In this document: one piece after another, positions 1 to 8,361 of the stretch
How positions within the stretch are numbered: position 1 is the first letter of the stretch
Layout of the letters: each line of letters opens with the position of its first letter
Assembly: GCA_014379625.1 (NCBI GenBank)
Contig: JACMLJ010000089.1
Location: 1-64,000 of the forward strand
Direction of reading: 5' to 3'
Source of the DNA: Ferruginibacter sp.
GTDB lineage: Bacteria > Bacteroidota > Bacteroidia > Chitinophagales > Chitinophagaceae
DNA length: 64,000 nt
Position numbers and translations under genes: made by a program
The notes under the pieces: generated by a model
The model's database searches: none
What the model saw: only the letters and a program-made list of their open reading frames with translations
Told to the model about the DNA's origin: nothing

Positions 1-157
1 AATATATTCTTTGTATTGAGTTAGAGGGCCTTTTAGTTCTTTAGCGGGATGCAAAGGAGTAAACAGCAACATCCGGATCACTGAAGTTACCAATCTGTTT
101 CCGTAGCAATGGCCGTAGAATACATCTCTGGAAAACCTTACGGGATAACTCCCGGAT

Positions 158-194
158 GCAAAAGCCCGCAAACGTAGTGTTTGCGGGCTTTTGC
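158..194 (-). terminator. Rho-independent terminator of tRNA-Lys
   Basis: A perfect 16-bp inverted repeat (158-173 and 179-194) surrounds a 5-nt loop. The outer part of the stem is A/T-rich, so either strand gives a GC stem ending in a short T run. It lies 21 bp past the 3' end of the tRNA gene, in the direction of tRNA transcription, and probably ends that transcript. Positions 1-157 upstream show no gene I can support. Confidence 0.75.
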
Positions 195-215
195 TGCTTT
201 TTGCTGTTGTGTTTG

Positions 216-288
216 TGAACTGGCTGGGACTCGAACCCAGGACCCATACATTAAAAGTGTATTGCTCTACCAACTGAGCTACCAATTC
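216..288 (-). tRNA. tRNA-Lys (anticodon TTT)
   Basis: On the minus strand the 73-nt sequence folds as a cloverleaf. The 7-bp acceptor stem is GAATTGG with CCAGTTC (one T-G pair) and the discriminator base is A. The D-arm carries AGCTCAGTTGGTAGAGC. The anticodon stem ATACA/TGTAT closes the loop CTTTTAA, giving anticodon TTT. The T-arm carries GGTTCGAGTCC. CCA is not encoded and would be added after transcription. A terminator follows 21 bp downstream. Confidence 0.95.
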
Positions 289-441
289 TACTAACCGCTT
301 TTATTTGCGGATTGCAAAAATAGGGCAAAAACATTTAGTGCCAAAGTTTTTTAGAAAAGTTTTTCCTATATCCTCCTAATTATATTAAGATTGTTTATAA
401 ACAGCCGATGAACTCTCTTATTTTTGCCTATAATTTATTAT

Positions 442-1251
442 ATGAGCGACTTTTTTAAAGATAAAGTGGTTGCCATTACAGGTGGCAGCGAAGGCATCGG
501 AAAAGCATTGGTTGATGCTTTGATACCATTAGGGGCTAAAATCGCAACCTGCGGGCGCAACCAGGATAAATTATACAACCTGCAGGTACAATATTCCAAC
601 CACCTCCTTCACACCATTGTTGCCGATGTTAGCCGCTATGATGATTGCAAGAATTTTATCAACTCCACCATCGAAACTTATGGGGGAATTGACATTTTGA
701 TAAACAATGCGGGCATCAGCATGAGGGCTTTATTGAAAGATGCGGAAGTGGATGTCATAAAAAAAGTAATGGACATTAATTTTTTTGGCACGGTATATTG
801 TACCAAGCTGGCCCTCAATTCAATTATTGAAAGAAAGGGTACCATTGTAGGCGTATCATCCATTGCGGGTTACCGGGGATTACCGGGACGAAGCGGTTAT
901 TCAGCTTCTAAGTTCGCGATAAACGGATGGCTGGAGGCGGTTCGGACAGAATTGCTGGACACTGGTGTGAACGTAATGTGGGTATGCCCCGGTTTTACGC
1001 GGAGTAATATCCGTCATGCTGCACTCAACAGCAAGGGCCATGCGCAGGAGGAAAGCCCGCTGAATGAAAGGGACCTGATGAGTTCGCAGGATTGTGCCAA
1101 CCACATCATAAAAGCGATCGAAAAAAGAAAGCGGACACTGGTGCTTTCATTCAGCGGCAAGCAAACCGTTTTTATGAATAGATTTTTCCCTTCGTTAACC
1201 GATAAACTTGTAAAAAAATTCTTTTATAAAAATGGGGAACTGGTTAAATAG
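442..1251 (+). CDS. SDR family NAD(P)-dependent oxidoreductase
   Basis: Classical short-chain dehydrogenase/reductase of 269 aa. Numbered from the ATG at 442, the cofactor-binding glycine motif TGGSEGIG is at residues 13-20, NNAG at 88-91, the catalytic Ser is at about 140, and the YSASK motif puts Tyr153 and Lys157 in the active site. The fold and catalytic set are complete, so it should be an active NAD(P)H-dependent oxidoreductase; the substrate cannot be told. An in-frame TTG lies 18 bp upstream at 424, but it falls inside a TAnnTTTG-like -7 element (419-426), so I prefer the ATG. The C-terminus is basic and aromatic and could sit at the membrane. It is probably its own transcription unit. 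Confidence 0.9.
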   Translation: MSDFFKDKVVAITGGSEGIGKALVDALIPLGAKIATCGRNQDKLYNLQVQYSNHLLHTIVADVSRYDDCKNFINSTIETYGGIDILINNAGISMRALLKDAEVDVIKKVMDINFFGTVYCTKLALNSIIERKGTIVGVSSIAGYRGLPGRSGYSASKFAINGWLEAVRTELLDTGVNVMWVCPGFTRSNIRHAALNSKGHAQEESPLNERDLMSSQDCANHIIKAIEKRKRTLVLSFSGKQTVFMNRFFPSLTDKLVKKFFYKNGELVK

Positions 1252-1337
1252 TTAATAAGGAATAAATTGATAACAGGTAATTATATCCGTTACATTAGCA
1301 CTGCATCTTATTAATTAAAAAATCAACCATCACAACA

Positions 1338-2168
1338 ATGCCGATACTTACCCTTACTACTGATATTGGCCAGCATGATTTTCTTGTCGGCGCAGTTAAA
1401 GGACAGCTACTACAGGCAGACAGCTTATTCACCATTGTTGATATTACTCACCAGTTATCCCCCTTTAATTATCCGCAGGCAGCATATGTTTGCAGGAATG
1501 CCATTAAAAATTTTCCAACCGGTACCTGCCACCTCGTACTCGTAAATTTATTTGATGAAAAACCTGAACATTTGCTGCTTGCCGAACACAATGGCCACTT
1601 TATTGGCTGTGCAGACAATGGTTTACTGACCATGATTTTAGAAGAACTGCCGCAGAAAGTAACCGCCCTGGCTTTGGATAAAAATCATCAGAAAAATACC
1701 CTGTACTGTACCACCGTTTTTGCAAAAGCTTTTACTGAGGTAGCGAACGGCAAAGCACTTGAACAAATGGGCGACAGCGCCGTTTCAATACAGGTAAAAA
1801 ATCCATTAAGGGCGCTGCTTGGCAATAACTGGATGGAAGGCCAGATTATTTTTATTGATAATTTTGAAAATGTAATTGTAAATATTACCCGCGAAGAATT
1901 TGAAGAACAACGCAAGGGCCGGAGTTTTAAAATTATTTTTAAAAGAGATGAAGTGATAGAAAAAATAAGTGACACGTATGCCGATGTTGAGGAAGGAGAA
2001 AAATTAGCGCTGTTTAATTCAGCAGCTTATCTTGAAATTGCAATCAACAAAGGAAATGCCGCAGGACTTTTTGGCTTGCAGGGTTTTTCAGAAAAACAGA
2101 ACCAGGCGCAACACCAATATCTGATTAACCGGCTTTTTTATCAAACGGTGAAAGTATATTTCGAATAA
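1338..2168 (+). CDS. SAM hydroxide adenosyltransferase (DUF62 family)
   Basis: 276-aa member of the DUF62/SAM hydroxide adenosyltransferase family, which splits S-adenosylmethionine with water to adenosine and methionine and is related to fluorinases and chlorinases. Family signatures seen: TTDIG with FLVGAVKG (7-22), IVDITH (33-38), the active-site loop CADNGLL (91-97), and IDNFENVIVNIT (173-184), matching the family pattern of Asp, Asn and a second Asn around the adenosine site. Length fits the family. It starts at an ATG 86 bp after the SDR gene on the same strand, and could be cotranscribed. Nothing suggests a halogenase: such enzymes are rare and mostly marine or actinobacterial. Confidence 0.88.
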   Translation: MPILTLTTDIGQHDFLVGAVKGQLLQADSLFTIVDITHQLSPFNYPQAAYVCRNAIKNFPTGTCHLVLVNLFDEKPEHLLLAEHNGHFIGCADNGLLTMILEELPQKVTALALDKNHQKNTLYCTTVFAKAFTEVANGKALEQMGDSAVSIQVKNPLRALLGNNWMEGQIIFIDNFENVIVNITREEFEEQRKGRSFKIIFKRDEVIEKISDTYADVEEGEKLALFNSAAYLEIAINKGNAAGLFGLQGFSEKQNQAQHQYLINRLFYQTVKVYFE

Positions 2169-2277
2169 CACCCACCCCTGAAGAAGCAACCCTTAAAAGC
2201 ATAAACCGCCTGCAGCAGGAAAAAAAGTTACCCTGTCATTTTTGCAGGCATGCATTGGAAGCTGAAAATACTGAGAT

Positions 2278-2853
2278 TTGACATTTTTAAAAAACATATC
2301 GGCTGACCGGCAAACAGATAAGGAACTGGTGACTGCCTTTAAAGAAAGCGGCGACATCAACCATTTGAGTATATTGTATCAGCGATATATGGACCTTGTG
2401 TTTGGCGTATGCCTTAAATATTTTAAAGATGCTGAAAGAAGTAAGGATGCGGTGATGGACATTTTTGAAGAATTGAACAGGAAATTAAAACAACACGAAG
2501 TGGACCATTTTAAGGGCTGGCTACACGTATTGGCACGAAATTACTGCCTGATGCAATTGAGAAGCCCGAAGAATATGAAGACAACTGAATTTAATGCTGA
2601 TTTTATGCAATCAGGTGAGGCAACACATCTGACAAACGAAGTGTTGGAAAAAGAAAAAACTTTTAAGCACCTGGCCCAATGCCTGGAACTACTCCCTGAA
2701 GACCAGAAACAAAGTATCCATTTGTTTTTTGTGCAAAAAAAATGTTACAACGAAATAGTGGAAATAACCGGTTATGAATGGAATAAGGTGAGAAGTTATA
2801 TACAAAACGGGAAACGCAATTTAAAGATTTGCCTGGATGGAAAGCAAAGTTGA
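2278..2853 (+). CDS. ECF-type RNA polymerase sigma factor
   Basis: 191-aa sigma-70 family protein of the extracytoplasmic-function type. Region 2 is visible at about 25-95 (aromatic helix around LYQRYMDLVFGVC, then the FKGWLHVLARNYC helix) and region 4 at about 130-185 (LPEDQKQSIHLFF followed by the helix-turn-helix). Regions 1 and 3 are absent, as expected. The frame is closed by a stop just upstream at 2272, so TTG 2278 is the earliest possible start and no ATG occurs until residue 48. The next gene encodes a membrane protein with an anti-sigma-like N-terminus, giving a sigma/anti-sigma pair. Confidence 0.85.
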   Translation: MTFLKNISADRQTDKELVTAFKESGDINHLSILYQRYMDLVFGVCLKYFKDAERSKDAVMDIFEELNRKLKQHEVDHFKGWLHVLARNYCLMQLRSPKNMKTTEFNADFMQSGEATHLTNEVLEKEKTFKHLAQCLELLPEDQKQSIHLFFVQKKCYNEIVEITGYEWNKVRSYIQNGKRNLKICLDGKQS

Positions 2854-2928
2854 TAAATGGGAAGTGGGAATAACGAATATATTTGATATACAATAACAGC
2901 CGGTCGCTAATAGCTAACCGCTTTTTTT

Positions 2929-4260
2929 ATGGATCCAGAAAATGAACATATCATTTACACTGCGGAAGATATCCGGGAATATCTTTCAGGTAAGCTTACG
3001 CCTGCCGCAATGCATGCTATGGAAAAATCCGCGTTGGATGATGCTTTTTTAGCGGAAGCGATGGAGGGATATGCAGGTATGCAGGAAAAGGATTGGGCCA
3101 GCCAGTTAACTTTATTAAAGAACGATTTTGTAAAAGCACAAACTGCAAAAGTTGTTGCACTGAAACCATCAACAAATTATACTATGTGGAAAGTTGCCGC
3201 TGCTGTTCTTATTATTTGCAGCGGGGCGGCCATCACCTATATCCTTACGACAAATGAACCAACTCAAAACAAAGCCATTGCTACTATCCATCCAATACAG
3301 GATTCAGTAAATACAGCCCCCGAAGCCCGCAGTGTTGACAGTAATGCCAAAACAATTCCTCCCGTTACGGCAAACACCGGCACAGATATGTCCAAACAAA
3401 AACTTATCGCAAAGGCAGATCAAAAACCGCAGGGAGCCAGCGTATTAGTTTACCAGTCCGAAAATATTGGCAACCGAACTGTAAAGCCTGATACAGCAAT
3501 CGTTTATACCGATGATAAACCCAAAGGAATTACTGACTATACAACAACCTATCCCGCGCCATCTGTACAACAAAGTATCCCGGGAAAAACCGAAATACAA
3601 AGCAATAAAGTTGCCAGCCAGTCAATGAGGGATGCTGAAGAATCGAAGCAAAAAGAACTCCCTGTTTTAAGAAAATTTATGGCCCAGGTAGTAGGCCCTG
3701 ACAACGCTTCTCTTCCCTTTGCCAATATCAGCATTGCCAATGAAAATCTTGGAACCTATGCTGATGCAAGGGGAAATTTTAGGCTAGTATCTTCCGATTC
3801 ACTGTTAAATATTGAAATAAAATCCGCCGGGTATATTTCCCGCAATGTTACTTTAAGAAGCGATAACCCTCAAACTAAAATTGTACTTGCAGAAGATGAA
3901 CTTGCTTTAAAGGATAAAACCCTGGTTACGGGAAAACTAACAGGTTTGGGGCAAAAACGAAGGGCGGCACTAGTTCCCGATACTTTAATAAACGTAGAAC
4001 CTGCCGATGGATGGAATAATTATGATACCTACCTTACCAATAATTTATCCCTGTCAAATGAAATCCTTCAAAATAAGATCCATGGCGAAGTGGAAGTCTC
4101 TTTTGAAGTGAAAAGCGACGGGGCTATCTCCAATATGAAAATAGATAAATCTCTTTGCAATGATTGCGATGAAGCTGCACTGCGGGTAATTAAAGATGGC
4201 CCCCGCTGGAAAGTTAAAAAAGGTGAAAAAGCGATGGCCAGGGTAAAAGTAAAATTTTAA
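2929..4260 (+). CDS. Anti-sigma-like membrane protein with carboxypeptidase-regulatory and TonB C-terminal domains
   Basis: 443 aa in four parts. Residues 1-80 form a soluble, acidic N-terminus resembling the cytoplasmic part of Bacteroidota anti-sigma proteins. A membrane helix spans about 87-106. A low-complexity periplasmic linker is followed by a carboxypeptidase-D regulatory-like beta domain at about 248-320 (ANISIANENLGTYAD, then GNFRL). A TonB C-terminal-like domain fills about 380-443 (GEVEVSFEVKSDG...). It follows the ECF sigma gene by 75 bp. I infer that it holds the sigma factor at the membrane and senses a periplasmic or TonB-linked signal. A plain energy-transducing TonB is the alternative, but the N-terminus is unlike TonB. 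Confidence 0.8.
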   Translation: MDPENEHIIYTAEDIREYLSGKLTPAAMHAMEKSALDDAFLAEAMEGYAGMQEKDWASQLTLLKNDFVKAQTAKVVALKPSTNYTMWKVAAAVLIICSGAAITYILTTNEPTQNKAIATIHPIQDSVNTAPEARSVDSNAKTIPPVTANTGTDMSKQKLIAKADQKPQGASVLVYQSENIGNRTVKPDTAIVYTDDKPKGITDYTTTYPAPSVQQSIPGKTEIQSNKVASQSMRDAEESKQKELPVLRKFMAQVVGPDNASLPFANISIANENLGTYADARGNFRLVSSDSLLNIEIKSAGYISRNVTLRSDNPQTKIVLAEDELALKDKTLVTGKLTGLGQKRRAALVPDTLINVEPADGWNNYDTYLTNNLSLSNEILQNKIHGEVEVSFEVKSDGAISNMKIDKSLCNDCDEAALRVIKDGPRWKVKKGEKAMARVKVKF

Positions 4261-4419
4261 CTTCCCCCTTCCGGTTCTTAAGGTCTGTTTGCATTTTTCG
4301 AAATGAGGGGTTTGTGAAGTGAAACCAGGACTAATTACTTTTTACCCTACACACTATAATATCAAATAATCCCTTTGCAGTACTGCCAGCCCTTTAAGCT
4401 CCTGTAAAGGGCTATCCTT

Positions 4420-4427
4420 TATATTTG
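4420..4427 (+). promoter_or_regulatory. Candidate -7 element for the DUF2911 gene
   Basis: TATATTTG matches the Bacteroidota -7 consensus TAnnTTTG and lies 15 bp before the ATG at 4443. No clear TTTG sits 19-21 bp upstream, so only half the promoter is convincing. Its position argues against the in-frame TTG at 4425 as start. Confidence 0.4.
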
Positions 4428-4442
4428 TATAAAATAACCTAT

Positions 4443-5285
4443 ATGAAAAGACTATTCCTTGTTTGCATAGCAATTGCTTTTCTTTTTGTACAAATTGCGG
4501 AAGCACAGATAAAATTCCCCTCTCCTGCACCGGTGCAAACCATTAAACAGGAATTCGGCCTGGGAAATATTGAAGTTACTTACTCAAGACCCGGAGCAAA
4601 TGAGCGCAGGGTATTTGGCGACCTGGTGCCTTATGACCGGTTATGGCGTACCGGAGCAAATGCCACCACTAAAATAGTTTTTTCGGAACCAGTAGAAATT
4701 AGCGGAAGAAAAGTAGACCCGGGTACTTATGCTCTATTTACCATACCTGGCGAAGAGAGTTGGGAAGTGATCATCAACAAGGGATTTAAAAATACCGGAA
4801 CAGAGGGGTATCGGGAATCGGAGGATGTTGTTCGTTTTAAGGTAGAACCCCTTAAAACAAAATTGAAGACGGAATGTTTTACCATTCAATTTGCAGATAT
4901 AAAACCTGAAAGCTGTGCCTTGCATTTACTGTGGGAAAAGAAATTAGTCGTGATCCCCATTACCACCAACGTAAAAGAAAAAATACGCGCCCAGATAAAT
5001 GCGGCCATGCTTACTGATAAAAAACCCTACTGGCAGGCGGCTCAGTTTTACTATGAATATGATCACAATTTTTCCAGGGCACTGGACAATGTGAATAAAG
5101 CAACTGAATCAAATCCTAAATCATACTGGATGTATTTATACAAAGCAAAAATTCAAAAGGAGATGGGGGATAATACAGGCGCACTGGAAAGTTCAAAATT
5201 ATCAATGACTTTGTCAAAAGAAGCTAAAAATGATGATTATATAAGAATGAATGAAAAACTGCAAAAGGAGTTGAAACGAAATTAG
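4443..5285 (+). CDS. Secreted DUF2911 protein with TPR-like C-terminus
   Basis: 280 aa from the ATG at 4443. A signal peptide covers about 1-21 (basic start, hydrophobic core, cleavage after AEAQ). A DUF2911 domain fills about 25-165, recognised by GNIEVTYSRPGANERRVFG, YDRLWRTGANATT and PGTYALFTIP. The C-terminal 90 residues form helical repeats with TPR character (ALDNVNKATESNP, GALESSKLS). The function of DUF2911 is unknown; it is common in Bacteroidota and probably periplasmic. The gene stands alone between the sigma/anti-sigma pair and a convergent gene. Confidence 0.85.
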   Translation: MKRLFLVCIAIAFLFVQIAEAQIKFPSPAPVQTIKQEFGLGNIEVTYSRPGANERRVFGDLVPYDRLWRTGANATTKIVFSEPVEISGRKVDPGTYALFTIPGEESWEVIINKGFKNTGTEGYRESEDVVRFKVEPLKTKLKTECFTIQFADIKPESCALHLLWEKKLVVIPITTNVKEKIRAQINAAMLTDKKPYWQAAQFYYEYDHNFSRALDNVNKATESNPKSYWMYLYKAKIQKEMGDNTGALESSKLSMTLSKEAKNDDYIRMNEKLQKELKRN

Positions 5286-5392
5286 CCGCCTGCTTATGGT
5301 ATGTACTTTAAAAATAGCCAGGATATCCCTGTCCATCTTTACGCAATATTTTATCCAGGAATGAGGTAATGTATTAATGATAAGTGTAATGG

Positions 5393-6145
5393 TTAAAACC
5401 TGATACCCAGGTTAAAACCTAATCCCCTTAACCCGGCCCAGGGCCCCCTGGCTTTTATCAATGCACCTGTACTGCCAACTGTATACGAATCTATAATTTT
5501 ATTAAAGGGTGCATCAGCTTTTAATTCTTCGATCTGATCCGCAAGTTCTGCCTGTTCGCTTGCTGATAAAGGGGTGGTCAAAATTAAGTCGCCTTTTGCG
5601 CCACCGTAATTTGGACCTAGTATCCACCAATCCAAATACACAGATTTGCCCAGTTTAAATTGCGCGCCAAATAACAAGCCGCCGGTAATAGTAGAAATAT
5701 TTCCATTAAAAATACCTGTTTTACCACTGTAATCGATGGGGAGGTTGGTTTTGTAGCGGGTATAATTACCAAAAGGCGCCACATAAAAACCACGCATAGC
5801 ACCTTTCTTACCAACATAAAACCGAATTTCAGGGGTAACTCCAAAAGCGCCTAATTTAGCTTTTTTAACAGGTACACTGGGATCGTCGACTGCTTTTTCA
5901 ATTGAACTAAGAAAAGGCAATTTTCCAAAGGGGATATAACGAACATTGGCTGCAATGGAAATATTTCTGGCAATTTTTCTTTCGTATTGCACCGAGATAT
6001 TTTTAAAAACCAATGCCGACAGGTTGATTTTTACAATAGTATTCTTTTGGCTTTCTTTCGCCGTATCCTGTTTTTGTGCAAATAACGGTATCGATAAAAC
6101 GAAGCAGAAGGAGATGGCAGCCGTTATGGCTTTAAGTGTTTGCAT
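5393..6145 (-). CDS. DUF3575-type outer-membrane beta-barrel protein
   Basis: 250 aa with a signal peptide (about 1-23, cleaved after LFAQ) and then alternating amphipathic strands ending in the aromatic residue of LGFNLGIRF, typical of small outer-membrane barrels. The segment IVKINLSALVFKNISVQYERKI is the usual start of DUF3575 barrels. The stretch at about 200-225 is acidic and helical and probably forms an exposed loop. It is convergent with the DUF2911 gene. The 257 bp on its upstream side (6146-6402) shows no further gene. Confidence 0.8.
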   Translation of the reverse strand: MQTLKAITAAISFCFVLSIPLFAQKQDTAKESQKNTIVKINLSALVFKNISVQYERKIARNISIAANVRYIPFGKLPFLSSIEKAVDDPSVPVKKAKLGAFGVTPEIRFYVGKKGAMRGFYVAPFGNYTRYKTNLPIDYSGKTGIFNGNISTITGGLLFGAQFKLGKSVYLDWWILGPNYGGAKGDLILTTPLSASEQAELADQIEELKADAPFNKIIDSYTVGSTGALIKARGPWAGLRGLGFNLGIRF

Positions 6146-6402
6146 AAGATACGATTAATGTAATGCGGGATTTAATCCAAATAACGCATTCCGCTATCCA
6201 AACGGTTTTTTAGATTATTTATTGGGTTTACAATAAAAAATCTTACACAAAGGATCAGATCAACCTATTTAGCCTTACCTCAATTCATACATGTATCCCT
6301 TTTTTCCATTGGTATCAGGCAATTCGGGTTGATATAGTATAGTTGGTTGAACCGTAAACGCTGGAGTTAAATAAAACAATAGCCGGTAAAAAATCATTTT
6401 AT

Positions 6403-8052
6403 TTATACGCTGCGAAGACCTTCAGCCTGGGCATGAGCGGGGGGCAATATTGCCTGCAACAATAAACCCAATATAATAACCAATAAAGCGCCTATGACAT
6501 TCAGCCATAAAAAAGAAACAATATCCAGCTTATAGATGAGTATAATTAATAATTCGGAAATGACCGCAGCTATAAAAACCGCATTGGCTTTCACATGTTT
6601 TATCCAGAACGCCACCAGGAAAATACCCAGGATAACGCCGTAAAATAATGAACCCAGTATATTAACTGCCTCAATGAGGCTGTTACCGATATTGTGCGCA
6701 AACATCGCTACCACAATAGAAAACAGGCCCCAGCCAAATGTGTACCATTTTGAAATGCTGTAGTCCATTGATTCTGTACAGTTTTTATTGATAAACTTTT
6801 TATGAAAATCCACCACCGTGCAGGATGCCAGTGAATTGAGTGCAGCAGCAATGCTTCCCCACGCCGCCAAAAATATGACGGCGATCAGTAAGCCAACCAG
6901 TCCTTTTGGTAAATGATCGATCACAAAACGCAGGAATATAAAATTGGTATCATTGGCATCATCGCCAGGTAAAGCTTTTTTTAATACCGATTTAAATTGT
7001 ATTCGCAAAGCGGCCGAGCGCGCGGGGTCATTTTCTGCAATTGCTTTGCTATACTGATTTTCAATACCAACCAATGAATCCTTATAAATTGTTTTTTTTG
7101 CAACCATTACTTTTGCTTCATCAAAATAAACCGGCGCTTTACGATATTGATAAAAGGAAAAAACCAGGATGCCCACCAATAAAATAAGAAACTGCATTGG
7201 AACCTTCACCAATCCATTGGTCAATAATCCAAGTTTACTTTCCTTGTCTGTCCTTGCCGTAAGGTATCTCCCTACCTGGCTCTGGTCGGCCCCAAAATAA
7301 CTGAGCGCAAGGAAGAAACCGCCAATCACCCCGCTCCAGATATTGTATTTATCTTTCCAGTCAAAATGATTATTGGTAACCCCTGAAGTGATGATATTCA
7401 TTTTTCCCTGGTTTCCCGCGATCTTTATAGCGGATGCAAAACCCATCCCTTCGGGCAACAAAGCAACCACCATGTACCCAGCTAAAAACATACCCGCGAT
7501 AATAATGATGAGCTGTAATTGCTGCGTATAAGCTACCGCTTTGGCCCCGCCGCTCATAGTGTAGATGATAAGCAACCCTCCCATTACCAGATTGGTATAG
7601 TAAATATTCCATCCCAACAGTGAACTTAAAATAATGGAAGGGGCATAAATACTGATGCCTGTAGACAATCCGCGGGAGATCAAAAACAAACCGGAAGTGA
7701 GTGAACGTGTTTTCAGGTCGAACCGGTTTTCCAAAAACTCGTAAGCCGTATAAACTTTTAATTTCCTGAAAACAGGAACAAAGAAAATACAGATAACGAT
7801 CATCGCCAGGGGCAAACCAAAATAGTATTGCACAAAACGCATCCCATCGGTATAGGCCTGCCCGGGTGCACTTAAAAAAGTGACCGCGCTAGCCTGCGTG
7901 CCCATTATACTCAATAGTACGAGGTACCAGGGCATGCTCCGGTTACTTAAGAAATACCCATCCAGGTTTTTTGTGGTACGACTTTTATAAATACCATACA
8001 CAATGATACTGCATAGTGTTGTAATCAATATGACCCAGTCAATTGTACTCAT
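6403..8052 (-). CDS. Sodium:solute symporter (SSS family)
   Basis: 549-aa inner-membrane protein with about 13 hydrophobic helices, matching the solute:sodium symporter family. The N-terminus (TTKNLDGYFLSNRSMPWYLV then GTQASAVTFLSAPG) is the family signature of sugar and sialic-acid-type symporters; TMSGGAKAVAYTQQLQ is a second conserved segment. A charged insertion of about 70 residues near 310-380 is predicted to be extramembrane. Start is the ATG at 8052. A 34-residue membrane peptide gene lies 108 bp upstream, and a PIG-L deacetylase and M14 peptidase come before that on the same strand, suggesting uptake of a breakdown product made by these enzymes. Substrate not known. Confidence 0.9.
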   Translation of the reverse strand: MSTIDWVILITTLCSIIVYGIYKSRTTKNLDGYFLSNRSMPWYLVLLSIMGTQASAVTFLSAPGQAYTDGMRFVQYYFGLPLAMIVICIFFVPVFRKLKVYTAYEFLENRFDLKTRSLTSGLFLISRGLSTGISIYAPSIILSSLLGWNIYYTNLVMGGLLIIYTMSGGAKAVAYTQQLQLIIIIAGMFLAGYMVVALLPEGMGFASAIKIAGNQGKMNIITSGVTNNHFDWKDKYNIWSGVIGGFFLALSYFGADQSQVGRYLTARTDKESKLGLLTNGLVKVPMQFLILLVGILVFSFYQYRKAPVYFDEAKVMVAKKTIYKDSLVGIENQYSKAIAENDPARSAALRIQFKSVLKKALPGDDANDTNFIFLRFVIDHLPKGLVGLLIAVIFLAAWGSIAAALNSLASCTVVDFHKKFINKNCTESMDYSISKWYTFGWGLFSIVVAMFAHNIGNSLIEAVNILGSLFYGVILGIFLVAFWIKHVKANAVFIAAVISELLIILIYKLDIVSFLWLNVIGALLVIILGLLLQAILPPAHAQAEGLRSV

Positions 8053-8160
8053 AAGTGCCGGTCATTTTGACAAAAACCGGGAAAGGCTTTTGGAAGTTCA
8101 GGAATATCGTTTTCATTTAGCAATAATATCGGCAGGTTTTTAAATATCATCAGCATATTT

Positions 8161-8265
8161 TCATTTATAATGGATGGTAATAAAATAATACAAGGCTACC
8201 TGTATCAATAGAAACAGGAGAACCCCGATGTACCAATTATTCCAATATGATTTTTCGTTTTGCAT
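8161..8265 (-). CDS. Small single-pass membrane peptide (34 aa)
   Basis: A short open frame with an ATG at 8265 and a TGA at 8161-8163. The product has a polar N-terminus (MQNEKSYWNNW) and one strongly hydrophobic helix (GVLLFLLIQVALYYF), ending after a short polar tail. It lies 108 bp upstream of the sodium:solute symporter on the same strand, the usual place for a small accessory subunit. I infer association with the symporter; this is not proven. The A-rich leader before the ATG is compatible with Bacteroidota translation. Confidence 0.6.
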   Translation of the reverse strand: MQNEKSYWNNWYIGVLLFLLIQVALYYFITIHYK

Positions 8266-8274
8266 ATTTTTGTT

Positions 8275-8309
8275 GATGATATATTTTTTTTCGATGATAT
8301 ATTTTTTTC
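8275..8309. repeat. Two tandem copies of a 17-18 bp AT-rich unit
   Basis: GATGATATA followed by a T run and C occurs at 8275-8292 and again at 8293-8309, and the start of a third copy (GATGG) runs into the next element. On the minus strand this is the leader directly upstream of the 34-aa membrane peptide. It could vary in copy number. Confidence 0.7.
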
Positions 8310-8361
8310 GATGGGCTGCACCTATCGTTGAAATATTTCGCTCTTTCAGGGCTGGTTAGCC
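8310..8361. repeat. Degenerate solo copy of the 24.4-25.1 kb repeat
   Basis: This stretch carries GATGGGCTGCACC and then CTCTTTCAGGGCTGGTTAGCCC. These match the tandem array parts GATGGGTGCAGCCC and GCCCTTTCAGGGCTAACC in the same order and similar spacing. It ends at the stop codon of the PIG-L gene, just as the array ends next to the stop codon of ribBA. Confidence 0.55.

Noticed and set aside
41..247. A 68-codon minus-strand frame at the window start
   Set aside because: It runs through the tRNA-Lys 3' half and its terminator, and has no protein-like composition.
1338..2168. Fluorinase or chlorinase
   Set aside because: The sequence fits the common SAM hydrolase group; nothing specific to halide use is visible and there is no halometabolite context.
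2129..2281. An open frame between the SAM hydrolase and sigma genes encoding about 50 aa with a CxxC
   Set aside because: No ATG, GTG or TTG start is in frame, and it overlaps the upstream gene.
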